DNA of 14,581 nt from Clostridia bacterium (lineage in GTDB: Bacteria; Bacillota; Clostridia; Oscillospirales; CAG-272). This document shows positions 6,500 to 14,581 of this stretch, one piece after another; position 1 is the stretch's first letter, and the number at the start of each line of letters is the position of its first letter. The notes below the pieces were generated by a model. It saw only the letters and a program-made list of their open reading frames with translations, searched no databases and was not told the DNA's origin. Where the stretch lies: positions 1-14,581 of the forward strand of contig CAAEBS010000174.1 of NCBI GenBank assembly GCA_900754175.1, read 5' to 3'. The position numbers were made by a program, and so were the translations under genes.

Positions 6500-7285
6500 A
6501 TGAAAAAAAAGAAAGCCGCACAAAAAAGCCGGAATTCCCTGAAAACCTATCAGAAGACCATCCGGCGTCTGGAAGCGGAAAACATCGAGCTTCAGGCGCA
6601 GGTGGAGCTGCTCCGGGAGGAGCTGGCAAATCTCCAGGGCAAAAGCCGGCGGGTGGAAAAGAAGCAGCCGGGATACGCCACGGTGGAGCAACAGGCAACG
6701 GCGGAATATCTGTTTTCCCGGAAAAACTATTTTTCTTATATCTACACCATGATCCGGCGCACCTCGGTGTTCAACATATACACCAAGATCATCCAGTTCG
6801 TGCGCCGCTACACCTTTCTCACCACCACGGTGCAGATCATCACCGCCGTTCTGCTTGCTCTGCAATCCAGTGCGATCTTCGTGCTGGCAACCTCCGCTTT
6901 CGTGATCTCAATCCCGATCACCATCTTTATCTCCCATGCGGCGGTCCTCTTCACCGTATTCGAGCGGAAGCGCAAGATCTCCGAGGTCCGCAAGCTGGTG
7001 AAGGACAAAAAGCTGACCGTATATTTCCCCACCAAGGGCAGAGCGTTTGAGCAAGACTCCTTCTTCTGCGGCATGGTGCGGGAAAACGCCGCAAACGAAG
7101 GGTGCTTCTCGGTCGTGGTGACCCCGTACTTCATGAGTATGCGGGGCATCGGCGAGCAGAAATCGCCCTTTATGATCGCAAGACAGGAGCAGGAAAACAT
7201 CCTGATTATCCGCCGACATTTCTATTTTGCACTGAAAAAGAAGATCATCGATCCCATGGAAATCCCCACCACCGAGGTCTTCTGA
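6500..7285 (+). CDS. Uncharacterised coiled-coil membrane protein
   Basis: I do not recognise this 261-residue protein. The N-terminus is basic (MKKKKAAQKS) and is followed by a heptad-like charged stretch, about 13-50 (YQKTIRRLEAENIELQAQVE...), that should form a coiled coil. Residues about 106-155 are strongly hydrophobic (LTTTVQIITAVLLALQSSAI, then FVLATSAFVISIPITIFISH) and form two closely spaced membrane helices. A cytoplasmic-looking C-terminal part (about 156-261) has a basic helix, then a mixed alpha/beta stretch with YFPTKGRAF and VVVTPYFMSM. With two helices, both ends probably lie in the cytoplasm. The ATG at 6500 has GGAG 5 nt upstream. It is the first gene of the rightward operon, 40 nt before addB and in the same direction. 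No catalytic motif is visible, so function is open. Confidence 0.8.
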   Translation: MKKKKAAQKSRNSLKTYQKTIRRLEAENIELQAQVELLREELANLQGKSRRVEKKQPGYATVEQQATAEYLFSRKNYFSYIYTMIRRTSVFNIYTKIIQFVRRYTFLTTTVQIITAVLLALQSSAIFVLATSAFVISIPITIFISHAAVLFTVFERKRKISEVRKLVKDKKLTVYFPTKGRAFEQDSFFCGMVRENAANEGCFSVVVTPYFMSMRGIGEQKSPFMIARQEQENILIIRRHFYFALKKKIIDPMEIPTTEVF

Positions 7286-7287
7286 TA

Positions 7288-7301
7288 CGGGACACGTCCC
7301 G
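7288..7301 (+). other. Small hairpin between the membrane protein gene and addB
   Basis: CGGGAC and GTCCCG flank a 2-nt centre, forming in RNA a 5-bp stem with a CACG tetraloop. It starts 3 nt after the stop codon and has no U tract, so it is not a terminator. It might affect processing or decay between the two genes, or be chance. Confidence 0.25.
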
Positions 7302-7325
7302 GAAATTCAACCCGAGGGAGGCATT

Positions 7326-10300
7326 ATGATCACCTTTTTATACGGCGCCTGCGGCAGTGGCAAGACCACCGAAGTAATGGAGCGCATCCGGAAAGACACC
7401 GAAAACGGCATCCATACCTTTCTGATCGTTCCCGACCAGGAGGCGGTAAGCGCCGAACGTCTGACCCTGCACACCCTTCCCCCTGCCTCCCAGCTGGTAC
7501 TGGAGGTTCTCAGCTTTTCCCGCCTTTACAACCGGGTATGCCGGGAGTACGGCGGTCTTTCCTATCGCTACATGACCCGCCCTATCCGCTCGTTGCTGAT
7601 GTGGAAGAACCTGCGGGAGCTTGCCCCGATGCTGGAAGTCTACGGCACGCTTGCCGAAAGCGACCCGTCGCTTTCCGACCTGATGCTCAGCGGAATCGGC
7701 GAATGTAAATCCTGCGGCATAACGCCCGATATGTTGGAACACGCCGCCGCAAAGCTGGAAAGCGGCTCTCCGCTTGCCGCACGTCTGCGTGACCTCGCCC
7801 TGATCTACGCCTCTTTCGACCGGCTGACCGCCGAGCAGTACAGCGACTCCGCCGACGATCTTTCCCGGCTTTACCGGGTGCTGAGCGAACACGATTTTTT
7901 TGCGGGAACGCACGTTTATATCGATTCCTTTACCTCTTTTACCGCCATGGAGCAAAAGGTGATCGGACGTATCTTTGCCCAGGCGGAAGACACGACGGTC
8001 ACCATTCCCCTTTCTGCCCCCGACAGCGAAGCGCTTGACGGCGAATCGGTCCGGCGCTCTCTCGACGTCCTCCGGCACGCCGCCCTGCTCTGCGGCAAAC
8101 CCTGCGAGCAGACCCTCGGCAAAAACCGGCGGGCTACGACGCCCGCCCTCGTCCGGCTTTCGGAGGAGCTTTGGAATCCGGACACCGGAACAAAAGAACG
8201 CTTGCCCGACGACGGCAGTGTCATCGCAGAGATCTGCGCCACCCCCTACGCCGAAGCGGAAGCCGCCGCCGGACACGTGCTGGATCTTTTGCGGAGCGGT
8301 GCCCGTTGCCGTGACATCGTGATTCTGATGCGGGACGTGAACCGTTACCGTGGGATCATCGAGCCGGCGCTGGAGAAGAACGGTATTCCTTATTTTCTCG
8401 CCGGAAACGCCGATCTGTGCGCCATGCCCGCCGTAAAGCTGATCCTTTCCGCCCTGCGCATCCGGCAGTACAACTGGCGGAAAAACGACGTCATCACCTA
8501 TCTCAAGACCGGACTTTGCCGGATCGAGTTGCGCTCCGCCGACCTGTTTGAGGACTATATCGACACCTGGAAGCTTCAGGGAAACCGCTTTCTGGGCGAC
8601 GACTGGAGCATGAATCCCGACGGCTACACCGAACTTCTTACTCCACGGGGCGAAGAGATTCTCCGGGTCGCCAACGAGGTCCGCCGTGCACTCACCGCTC
8701 CGCTGAAAGAGTTGTTTATTCATCTGGATGCGGCGCAAAACGTGCCGGAGCTGTGCCTTGCGCTTTACGCTTTTCTGGAAGCACTCGGGCTGGAGGAAAG
8801 CCTTTCGGAGCTTGCCGCACGGGAAGCGGCGGCAGGAAATCTGAGGGAAGCGGCGCAGACCCGCTCGGTTTACGGAGTGATCCTCAACACGCTTGCCGAC
8901 GTTGCCACCGCTCTGCCGGACGAGGAAGCGGACGTCGGCGAATTTTCCGCCATTCTGCGCATGGTGTTTTCCAAGACCGAAATCGGCACTATCCCCACGT
9001 CGGTGGACGAGGTAACGATAGGTTCCGCCGCCACGCTCCGGGCAAGAAACGTAAAATACGCCCTTGTGCTGGGGCTGTGCGAGGGAGAATTCCCCGCCAG
9101 CGTGCAGGACACGGGGCTGTTTTCGTCCGGCGACCGCAAACTGCTGGACGATCTTCAGATCACCCTTTCCTCCGATTCGGACACCCGTTCGTCGGACGAG
9201 CTGATGTATGTGCGCCGGGCGTTTGCCACCCCTTCGCATCGCCTTTATCTGTTTACTTCCCGATTCGAGGTCAGCGGAAAAGCCAAAATTCCCTCCCTGC
9301 CCTTTGAGCGGGTGAAAAAACTGCTCCCGCAACTGAAAATACATTCCTACGTCGGCGGTGAGCTTTCCTATCTTGCGGGCGCTCCGAAAAGCGCCGTCTC
9401 TCATCTGCGGGCAATGAACGGAACGCCGCAGGGAGAGGCGCTCCGGGCGGCGCTGAAGCCCTATCTGCCTAAGGCCGAGACTCGAACCCGGGCGGCGGTC
9501 AGCGACCCGCACGCCTCTCTCTCTCCCGAATCGGCGGAAAAGCTGATGAGCCGGGGGCTTCACGTTTCCTATTCCCGCTTTGAAAAATACGTCAACTGCC
9601 CGTTCAGCTATTACTGCACCTACGTGCTCAAGCTCCGGGAAAGCGGCGGTGCGCAGGTCCGTTCGCTCGACATCGGTCTGTTCGTGCATTTTCTGCTGGA
9701 AAACCTGCTGAAGTTTGCCGTGACCGAAAAGCCGGACGGCACCTTTCCGGAGGATGACGAGCTTATTGCCATGACGGCGGAAAAGACCGAGGAATATCTG
9801 ATGCGGATATGTCCCGGAAAAGAATACCGCAGTGCCAAGCTTCTGCATCTCTACGAGCGGCTGAAGCGGCTTTCCCTGCTGATGGTGCAGAATATCGTGG
9901 AGGAATTCCGGGACAGTGATTTCCGCCCGGCGTTCTTTGAACTTCGCACCGACGGTGCAGGCATCAATCCCGCACCGCTCATTTTCCGCTCCAACGGAGG
10001 TGACGCCGACATTTCCTTTTCCGGCGTAATCGACCGGGTGGATCTTCTGAAAAAGGACGGCAAACTGTACATCCGGGTGGTGGATTACAAGACAGGCGCC
10101 AAAAACTTCTCGCTGGACGACGTCCGCCACGGCATCAATATGCAGATGCTCCTGTATCTCTTTACGCTCTGCCGCAACCGCAATCCGGAATTTCTGAAAG
10201 CGATCGGTGCCGATGCGGAAAATCCTCCGCACCCCGCCGGCGTGGTATATCTCTCCGCCCGGATCCCCGTGATTGACGCCGAGTCCTACACCGACAAGGA

Positions 10301-10625
10301 AGAGATCCTCCGGCAGGCACAGCAAAAGCTGGACCGGAGCGGGCTTTTGTCCGACGACGAAGAGCTTCTGCGGGCAATGAGCCACTCGCTGTCCTCCGAT
10401 TTCCTCGCGGGTATCAAATGCGACAAGGACGGCAACCTGAAAGGAAGCGCCCTGACCAAGGAGTGCGACTTTGACCGGATTTTTGAGGACATGAGCCGGA
10501 CCATTCTGAATATTTCCCGGGAAATGCAAAGCGGAAAAGCGGACGCCGAGCCGCTGAAATACGGGGACAACGACCCCTGCCGGTACTGCAACGCCCGCCC
10601 GCTGTGCCGGAAAAATCTGCAATAG
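7326..10625 (+). CDS. addB: ATP-dependent helicase/nuclease subunit AddB
   Basis: This 1099-residue protein is the second subunit of the AddAB double-strand-break resection enzyme, which unwinds and degrades DNA ends, responds to Chi and prepares them for RecA. The N-terminal Walker A is GACGSGKTT (7-15, Lys13). The C-terminal RecB-type nuclease shows GVIDRVD (900-906) and DYKTG (Asp920, Lys922). The iron-sulfur staple is complete: Cys758 in YVNCPFSYYC before the nuclease, and Cys1085-x2-Cys1088-x5-Cys1094 at the very end. That spacing matches Bacillus AddB, in which the cluster holds the nuclease domain together. Length is slightly below the Bacillus protein. The ATG at 7326 follows GAGGGAGG with a 4-nt gap. 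addA follows 17 nt after the stop, the usual addB-addA order. It is expected to be active, as all key residues are present. Confidence 0.96.
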   Translation: MITFLYGACGSGKTTEVMERIRKDTENGIHTFLIVPDQEAVSAERLTLHTLPPASQLVLEVLSFSRLYNRVCREYGGLSYRYMTRPIRSLLMWKNLRELAPMLEVYGTLAESDPSLSDLMLSGIGECKSCGITPDMLEHAAAKLESGSPLAARLRDLALIYASFDRLTAEQYSDSADDLSRLYRVLSEHDFFAGTHVYIDSFTSFTAMEQKVIGRIFAQAEDTTVTIPLSAPDSEALDGESVRRSLDVLRHAALLCGKPCEQTLGKNRRATTPALVRLSEELWNPDTGTKERLPDDGSVIAEICATPYAEAEAAAGHVLDLLRSGARCRDIVILMRDVNRYRGIIEPALEKNGIPYFLAGNADLCAMPAVKLILSALRIRQYNWRKNDVITYLKTGLCRIELRSADLFEDYIDTWKLQGNRFLGDDWSMNPDGYTELLTPRGEEILRVANEVRRALTAPLKELFIHLDAAQNVPELCLALYAFLEALGLEESLSELAAREAAAGNLREAAQTRSVYGVILNTLADVATALPDEEADVGEFSAILRMVFSKTEIGTIPTSVDEVTIGSAATLRARNVKYALVLGLCEGEFPASVQDTGLFSSGDRKLLDDLQITLSSDSDTRSSDELMYVRRAFATPSHRLYLFTSRFEVSGKAKIPSLPFERVKKLLPQLKIHSYVGGELSYLAGAPKSAVSHLRAMNGTPQGEALRAALKPYLPKAETRTRAAVSDPHASLSPESAEKLMSRGLHVSYSRFEKYVNCPFSYYCTYVLKLRESGGAQVRSLDIGLFVHFLLENLLKFAVTEKPDGTFPEDDELIAMTAEKTEEYLMRICPGKEYRSAKLLHLYERLKRLSLLMVQNIVEEFRDSDFRPAFFELRTDGAGINPAPLIFRSNGGDADISFSGVIDRVDLLKKDGKLYIRVVDYKTGAKNFSLDDVRHGINMQMLLYLFTLCRNRNPEFLKAIGADAENPPHPAGVVYLSARIPVIDAESYTDKEEILRQAQQKLDRSGLLSDDEELLRAMSHSLSSDFLAGIKCDKDGNLKGSALTKECDFDRIFEDMSRTILNISREMQSGKADAEPLKYGDNDPCRYCNARPLCRKNLQ

Positions 10626-10629
10626 GAGG
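10624..10629 (+). promoter_or_regulatory. addA ribosome binding site overlapping the addB stop
   Basis: AGGAGG shares bases with the addB TAG stop (10623-10625) and lies 13 nt before the addA ATG at 10643, a longer gap than usual. The overlap suggests translational coupling that keeps the two subunits in proportion. Confidence 0.6.
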
Positions 10630-10642
10630 TAAGAGAACAAAC

Positions 10643-13600
10643 ATGGCAAGAAACTGGACTGCCGCCCAGAAAGCGGCAATGGAGACCAGAGGCAAGACCC
10701 TGCTCGTCAGTGCCGCCGCAGGCTCCGGCAAAACCGCCACGCTCACCGAGCGCATCATCCGTTCGCTTACCGACAAAAGTGCCCCCGCTGACCTTTCCCG
10801 GATGCTGATCGTCACCTTTACCCGTGCCGCCGCCGCCGAGCTGAGATCCCGTATTTTCACGGCGCTGAGCGACGCCCTCGCCGAAGATCCGACCAACCGG
10901 CACCTCAGCGCCCAGCTTACAAAGCTTGGAAGCGCCCGGATCTGCACGATCGACTCCTTTTATCTGGAGCTGATCCGGAGCAATTTCGCCGCCCTCGGAC
11001 TTTCTCCCTCCTTCCGTATTTCCGATACGGCGGAAGCGGAGCTGATGGAAAAAGAGCTGATGAGCGACACGGTGGACTTCTTTTACGAAAACGATCCGGA
11101 GTTCGGACAGTTTGCGGAATGTTTTGCCGGCATCCGGGAGACCGATAAGCTGGAAAGCGTTTTTCTGAAGCTCGCTTCCCGCCTGCGTTCGGTTCCCGAG
11201 GGCATCGGTTTTCTGCAAAAGCAGGCGGAACAGACCGAAAGTCAGGCAGAACTTGACTTCTTTTCCACCTCCTTCGGCACGTCTCTCCGGGAAAACACCC
11301 GGGATATGCTGGAGCAGTTTGCCCGCATTTTCGGGCAGGCGTGCGACTATATTCTGCCCGATAAAGCCTACGCCGCCTATTGCGGCGCCTCTTTTGCGGG
11401 TCTGCGGGACTTCTGCGCCGGCATGGCAAAAGGGCTTGCCGACGGAACGGTGGGCTACGCCGGCGCCAAAGCCGGCATGGAAAGCTTTCAGATCCCGCCC
11501 ATCGGCAGAATGAAATCCAACCTTGTGACCCGGGAGCTTGCCCGGTACAAAAAGCTGCGGACCGATTTTTCGTCCACCCTGCGCAAGCTGACCTCGGGAC
11601 CCTTTTCCAAGTCGCCGGAGGTCATCAGCCGTGCCATGCACGACACCGCACGGTACACCCGGAAGCTCTATGCGCTCCTGGACGAATTCGAGCGCCGGCT
11701 GGAGGAAGAAAAAAAGCGCCGGAATCTGCTGGATTTCAGCGATATCCGGCGGTATGCCATGAAGCTTCTGGTCGCACCGGACGGTACCCCGACTCCGGTT
11801 GCCCGGAGCTACGCCGAGCAGTTTTCCGAGATCTACATTGACGAATACCAAGACGTGGACCGGGTGCAGGACGAAATCTTCTGCGCCATTTCCCGCCCGG
11901 ACAACCGCTTTATGGTGGGCGACATCAAGCAGAGCATTTACGGTTTCCGTGGTGCGGAGCCGCAGGTGTTTGCCGACTACCGTGCCGCCTTCCCCGACCG
12001 GAACGAAGAAGAGGCGCAGACCTCCGACAGCGCCGCCATCTTCATGTCCGAAAATTTCCGTTGCGACCGGAGCATCATCGACTTTACCAATCTGGTGTGC
12101 TCCCGCATCTTCTACGCCTGCCGGGAAAGCATCGGCTACCGGCGGGAGGACGACCTCATCTGCGCCAAGCTTCCGCCGGACGGAGACTACACGCCGCCCC
12201 TGGTGGAGCTGACGGTCATTACCGTCCCGCCGAAAAGCCGGACGGGCGGCAGCAGCGAGGAGGTACCGGAGGAAGAAACCGACCTGCCCAAGCGCACCAA
12301 GGCGCAGTGGGAAGCGTTTTTCATTGCCCGGAAAATCCGGGAGCTGCTGAGCGGTGAAAAGAAAGCCGACGGCACTCCGATCCTCCCCGGCGATATTGCC
12401 GTGCTTTTCCGTTCCGGCTCCATGAGCACGCTGGTGTCGGACGAGCTTCACGCCCTCGGCATCCGCACATCGGAGAGCGACGCCTCCCGTTATTTTGAAA
12501 ACCCGGACGTGCTGATGATGCTTTGTCTGCTCAACACGGTGGACAATCCCCAGCGGGACATTCCGCTGAGCGGAATTTTGCGCTCTCCGCTGTTTGAATT
12601 CACGCTGGAGGATCTTGTGACCATCCGCAACGCCGCCACGCCCTCCCACTCGCTGTACGACGCTCTTCTGCTCTACGCCAAGGAAGGCGCAGAACCGCTT
12701 GCCGGACGTTGCCGGGAATTTGACCGTGTTCTGCAGGACCTCCGCATCCAAGCCACCTCCCTGCCGGTGGACCGCTTTTTGCAGGCGGTATTCGACTCGG
12801 AGCTGTTTTTGTCCTCCGGGCTTCTCTGCGGGCAGGACGAGACCGGCGACGCCGGCAATCTTCTGCGGCTGTACGACTACGCCCGGACCTTTGAGGCAGG
12901 CTCTTTCAAAGGGCTTTACAACTTCATCGAATTTCTCAATACGATGATCGAAAATCAGAAAAAGCTGGATTCCCCGTCGGGCGGCGTCTCTCCCGACAAG
13001 GTGTCGCTGATGACCATTCACAGCTCCAAGGGACTGGAATTTCCGGTCTGCTTTGTCTGCGGAACCGGCTCTGCTTTCAACAGCGAAAACAGCAAGAACA
13101 GTCTGCTGTTCGACTATCCCACGGGCGTTGCCATGAAGATCTCCGACGAGACCGGCTTTGCACGTATCAACACCCCGATGCGGGAAGCCGTGCTTGCCGC
13201 ATCCGCCAAAAAGCAGACCGAGGAAGAAATGCGGGTGCTTTACGTGGCGCTGACCCGTGCACGGGAGCGGCTTTACGTGACCGGAACCTCCGGTCGGGGT
13301 GAGCAACAGCTGATCGAAAGCGCCGAGGATCACGCCTGCTTTGGCGGGCGTTACACCGTACTGCACACGACAAGTTACCTTGGCTGGATGCTGGACGCCA
13401 TTGCCGAAAATCCGGAGCAGACCGCCTGTCGGGTATCTTTCCTGGACGTTGCCGCTCTGGAAGCCATGGAGGGTGCCGGAGAATGTGCCGACACGCCGGA
13501 GGACCACGGGTCTGCTGTGGAACAAACGACAGAAACCGATATTTCCCCCGACCCGGAGCTACTTGCTCTGCTGGAGGAAAAATACCGGTTCCGCTATCCC

Positions 13601-14341
13601 TACACTTCCTTTTCCCGGATTCCCTCCAAGCTGTCGGTATCCCGTTTGTCGCCGGACGTTCTTGACGAAAACGACGAGAGCATGACGCTTTCGTTCGGAG
13701 AAGCACGAAAAACGCCAGTGCCCGATTTCTTTAGGGAGGGTCTTCCGCACCGCTCGCCGCTTGCCACCGACCGTGGTACTGCTACTCATCTGTTTTTGCA
13801 GTTCTGCGATTTCGACCGGCTTTTCCGGTACGGTGTGGACGAGGAATTTGCACGGCTGTGCGAGCTTCGGTTTCTGCCGGGCGACGCAAAGGAACTGATC
13901 CGGTTTGACGAGTTGCGGCGCTTCTGTGAAAGCGATCTTGCCGCTGTGCTGAAAAGTGCCGGAAAGATCTATCGGGAACAGCGGTTCAACATTCTGCTCC
14001 CGCCGGATGAATTTACAAGAGATCCGGAATTTCTTGCGCAGATCCGGGACGAGCGGCTGGCGGTACAGGGGGTTATCGACCTGATCGTTATTGACAGCGA
14101 GGGCAGGCTTTGCCTTTACGATTACAAGACTGACCGGCTGACCCGTGAGGAGCTGACCACCCCTGCCCTTGCCATGGAGAAAATGAACGGGCTTCACGCC
14201 CTTCAGCTTTCCTACTACGCCAAGGCGGCGCAGATGCTCTTTGGTCGCCCCTGCGACAGGCTTTGCGTATATTCGACCCAAGCCGCCCGGCTTTTCGACA
14301 TCGCTCCGATCGGCTTGAAGTTACCGCAGAATGAAAGTTAA
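10643..14341 (+). CDS. addA: ATP-dependent helicase/nuclease subunit AddA
   Basis: This 1232-residue protein is the helicase-nuclease subunit of AddAB, of typical length for Firmicute AddA. Superfamily 1 (UvrD-like) motifs appear in order: Q motif WTAAQ (5-9), Walker A SAAAGSGKT (23-31, Lys30), motif Ia LIVTFTRAAAAEL (55-67), Walker B IDEYQD (399-404), GDIKQSIYGFRGAEP (426-440), motif V MTIHSSKGLEFP (790-801) and motif VI VALTRARERLYV with Arg872. The C-terminal RecB-type nuclease has GVIDLIV with Asp1146 and DYKTD with Asp1160/Lys1162. This subunit cuts one strand and drives 3'-5' translocation, while AddB cuts the other. The ATG at 10643 is chosen over an open upstream extension that would run inside addB, because MARNWTAAQ matches the family's N-terminus. 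It is the last gene before the right-hand hairpin and repeat. Confidence 0.97.
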   Translation: MARNWTAAQKAAMETRGKTLLVSAAAGSGKTATLTERIIRSLTDKSAPADLSRMLIVTFTRAAAAELRSRIFTALSDALAEDPTNRHLSAQLTKLGSARICTIDSFYLELIRSNFAALGLSPSFRISDTAEAELMEKELMSDTVDFFYENDPEFGQFAECFAGIRETDKLESVFLKLASRLRSVPEGIGFLQKQAEQTESQAELDFFSTSFGTSLRENTRDMLEQFARIFGQACDYILPDKAYAAYCGASFAGLRDFCAGMAKGLADGTVGYAGAKAGMESFQIPPIGRMKSNLVTRELARYKKLRTDFSSTLRKLTSGPFSKSPEVISRAMHDTARYTRKLYALLDEFERRLEEEKKRRNLLDFSDIRRYAMKLLVAPDGTPTPVARSYAEQFSEIYIDEYQDVDRVQDEIFCAISRPDNRFMVGDIKQSIYGFRGAEPQVFADYRAAFPDRNEEEAQTSDSAAIFMSENFRCDRSIIDFTNLVCSRIFYACRESIGYRREDDLICAKLPPDGDYTPPLVELTVITVPPKSRTGGSSEEVPEEETDLPKRTKAQWEAFFIARKIRELLSGEKKADGTPILPGDIAVLFRSGSMSTLVSDELHALGIRTSESDASRYFENPDVLMMLCLLNTVDNPQRDIPLSGILRSPLFEFTLEDLVTIRNAATPSHSLYDALLLYAKEGAEPLAGRCREFDRVLQDLRIQATSLPVDRFLQAVFDSELFLSSGLLCGQDETGDAGNLLRLYDYARTFEAGSFKGLYNFIEFLNTMIENQKKLDSPSGGVSPDKVSLMTIHSSKGLEFPVCFVCGTGSAFNSENSKNSLLFDYPTGVAMKISDETGFARINTPMREAVLAASAKKQTEEEMRVLYVALTRARERLYVTGTSGRGEQQLIESAEDHACFGGRYTVLHTTSYLGWMLDAIAENPEQTACRVSFLDVAALEAMEGAGECADTPEDHGSAVEQTTETDISPDPELLALLEEKYRFRYPYTSFSRIPSKLSVSRLSPDVLDENDESMTLSFGEARKTPVPDFFREGLPHRSPLATDRGTATHLFLQFCDFDRLFRYGVDEEFARLCELRFLPGDAKELIRFDELRRFCESDLAAVLKSAGKIYREQRFNILLPPDEFTRDPEFLAQIRDERLAVQGVIDLIVIDSEGRLCLYDYKTDRLTREELTTPALAMEKMNGLHALQLSYYAKAAQMLFGRPCDRLCVYSTQAARLFDIAPIGLKLPQNES

Positions 14342-14353
14342 TGGGGGGAGAGG

Positions 14354-14387
14354 CGGGGGAAACTTTTCTGGAGAAAAGTTTCCCCCG
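14354..14387 (+). terminator. Long perfect hairpin after addA
   Basis: CGGGGGAAACTTTTCT (14354-14369) pairs with 14372-14387 in a 16-bp stem, starting 12 nt after the addA stop. As at the left end there is no immediate U run, so it may terminate transcription, stabilise the 3' end, or both. The 32-nt core is identical to the hairpin at 226-257, which suggests selection or recent spread of the unit. Confidence 0.55.
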
Positions 14388-14559
14388 TGCCCCTTTCAAA
14401 AGACTTTTAAACAAGGGTTAGGGAGAATGCTGACCCAAAGTTTTACCGTTGTGGAAGTATGGTGCGGGATTTAGTCTGTGCGCTCGCCCTTAGTAGCTCC
14501 CGACCTGCGGTCGCCCTCCGGGTTCGACTCCGGGCTTCGTCCTCCGCTCAGGATGACAC
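14354..14559 (+). repeat. Right arm of ~205-nt inverted intergenic repeat
   Basis: This is the partner of the left arm at 53-257, in inverted orientation with no gaps. Relative to transcription it is oriented the same way, hairpin first after the stop codon. The outer block (about 14461-14559) contains CGACC-TGC-GGTCG (14501-14513), CCGG-8nt-CCGG (14518-14533) and GGGC-TTC-GTCC (14532-14542). The second and third share bases, so they are alternatives. The C-to-T change in the third, relative to the left copy, replaces a G-C pair with a G-U pair. The last 22 nt of the window hold nothing I can identify; the repeat may continue beyond the edge. Confidence 0.85.
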
Positions 14560-14581
14560 GTAGGGGCGGAAAGTGGTGGGC

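Noticed and set aside
7338..10679. A 1113-residue open frame on the minus strand covering addB
   Set aside because: It lies wholly antisense to addB, whose walker, nuclease and Fe-S motifs are intact. GC-rich third positions leave few stops in this antisense frame. The translation has no recognisable domain.
10286..13525. A 1079-residue open frame on the minus strand covering addA
   Set aside because: Same explanation as for addB: antisense to a clear AddA with no domain content of its own.
14498..14559. A tRNA gene in the repeat, suggested by the T-loop motif
   Set aside because: No acceptor stem, anticodon arm with a 7-nt loop, or CCA end can be built around it, and the T stem has a G-G mismatch.
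53..14559. A composite transposon or integrated element bounded by the inverted repeats
   Set aside because: No transposase, integrase, target duplication or cargo-type gene is present. The contents are housekeeping genes, and both repeats are oriented by transcription.

Overview
The window is about 14.6 kb of ordinary-looking, fairly GC-rich bacterial chromosome. It most likely comes from a Clostridia-type Firmicute, for example an uncultured gut Oscillospirales-like organism. The reasons are an AddAB recombination nuclease in place of RecBCD, a membrane-anchored HtrA with a long acidic N-terminal tail, strong AGGAGG-type ribosome binding sites, and a dispersed-looking intergenic repeat. The taxonomic call is inference.

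The layout is two divergent operons read outward from a control region at 6206-6499. The leftward operon (6205 down to 268) is htrA serine protease, OmpR/PhoB-type response regulator, sensor histidine kinase, RlmA-type 23S rRNA guanine methyltransferase, family 2 glycosyltransferase, and a YhcH/YjgK/YiaL-family protein. Most of its junctions are very tight: 37, 25 and 3 nt gaps, an 11-nt overlap, and 49 nt before the last gene. The rightward operon (6500-14341) is an uncharacterised coiled-coil/membrane protein, addB and addA.

The control region holds a consensus extended -10 promoter for the addBA operon and two candidate promoters for the htrA operon. The htrA-proximal one has a perfect TATAAT preceded, 10 nt upstream, by an 11-bp-periodic direct repeat that closely resembles an E. 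coli-type Pho box. The regulator encoded two genes downstream could therefore bind its own operon's promoter.

Each operon ends in a perfect long hairpin. These hairpins are the inner ends of two ~205-nt repeats, about 93% identical and in inverted orientation, that bracket the whole gene set. In both, the hairpin lies next to the last stop codon, so the repeat has the same orientation relative to transcription. Each copy also carries three small hairpins and a tRNA T-arm-like motif.

I found no CRISPR array, transposase, phage gene, complete tRNA or rRNA, or recognisable defence system. The points most worth a second look are the flanking repeats, the Pho-box-like promoter, and the unknown membrane protein co-directional with addBA.
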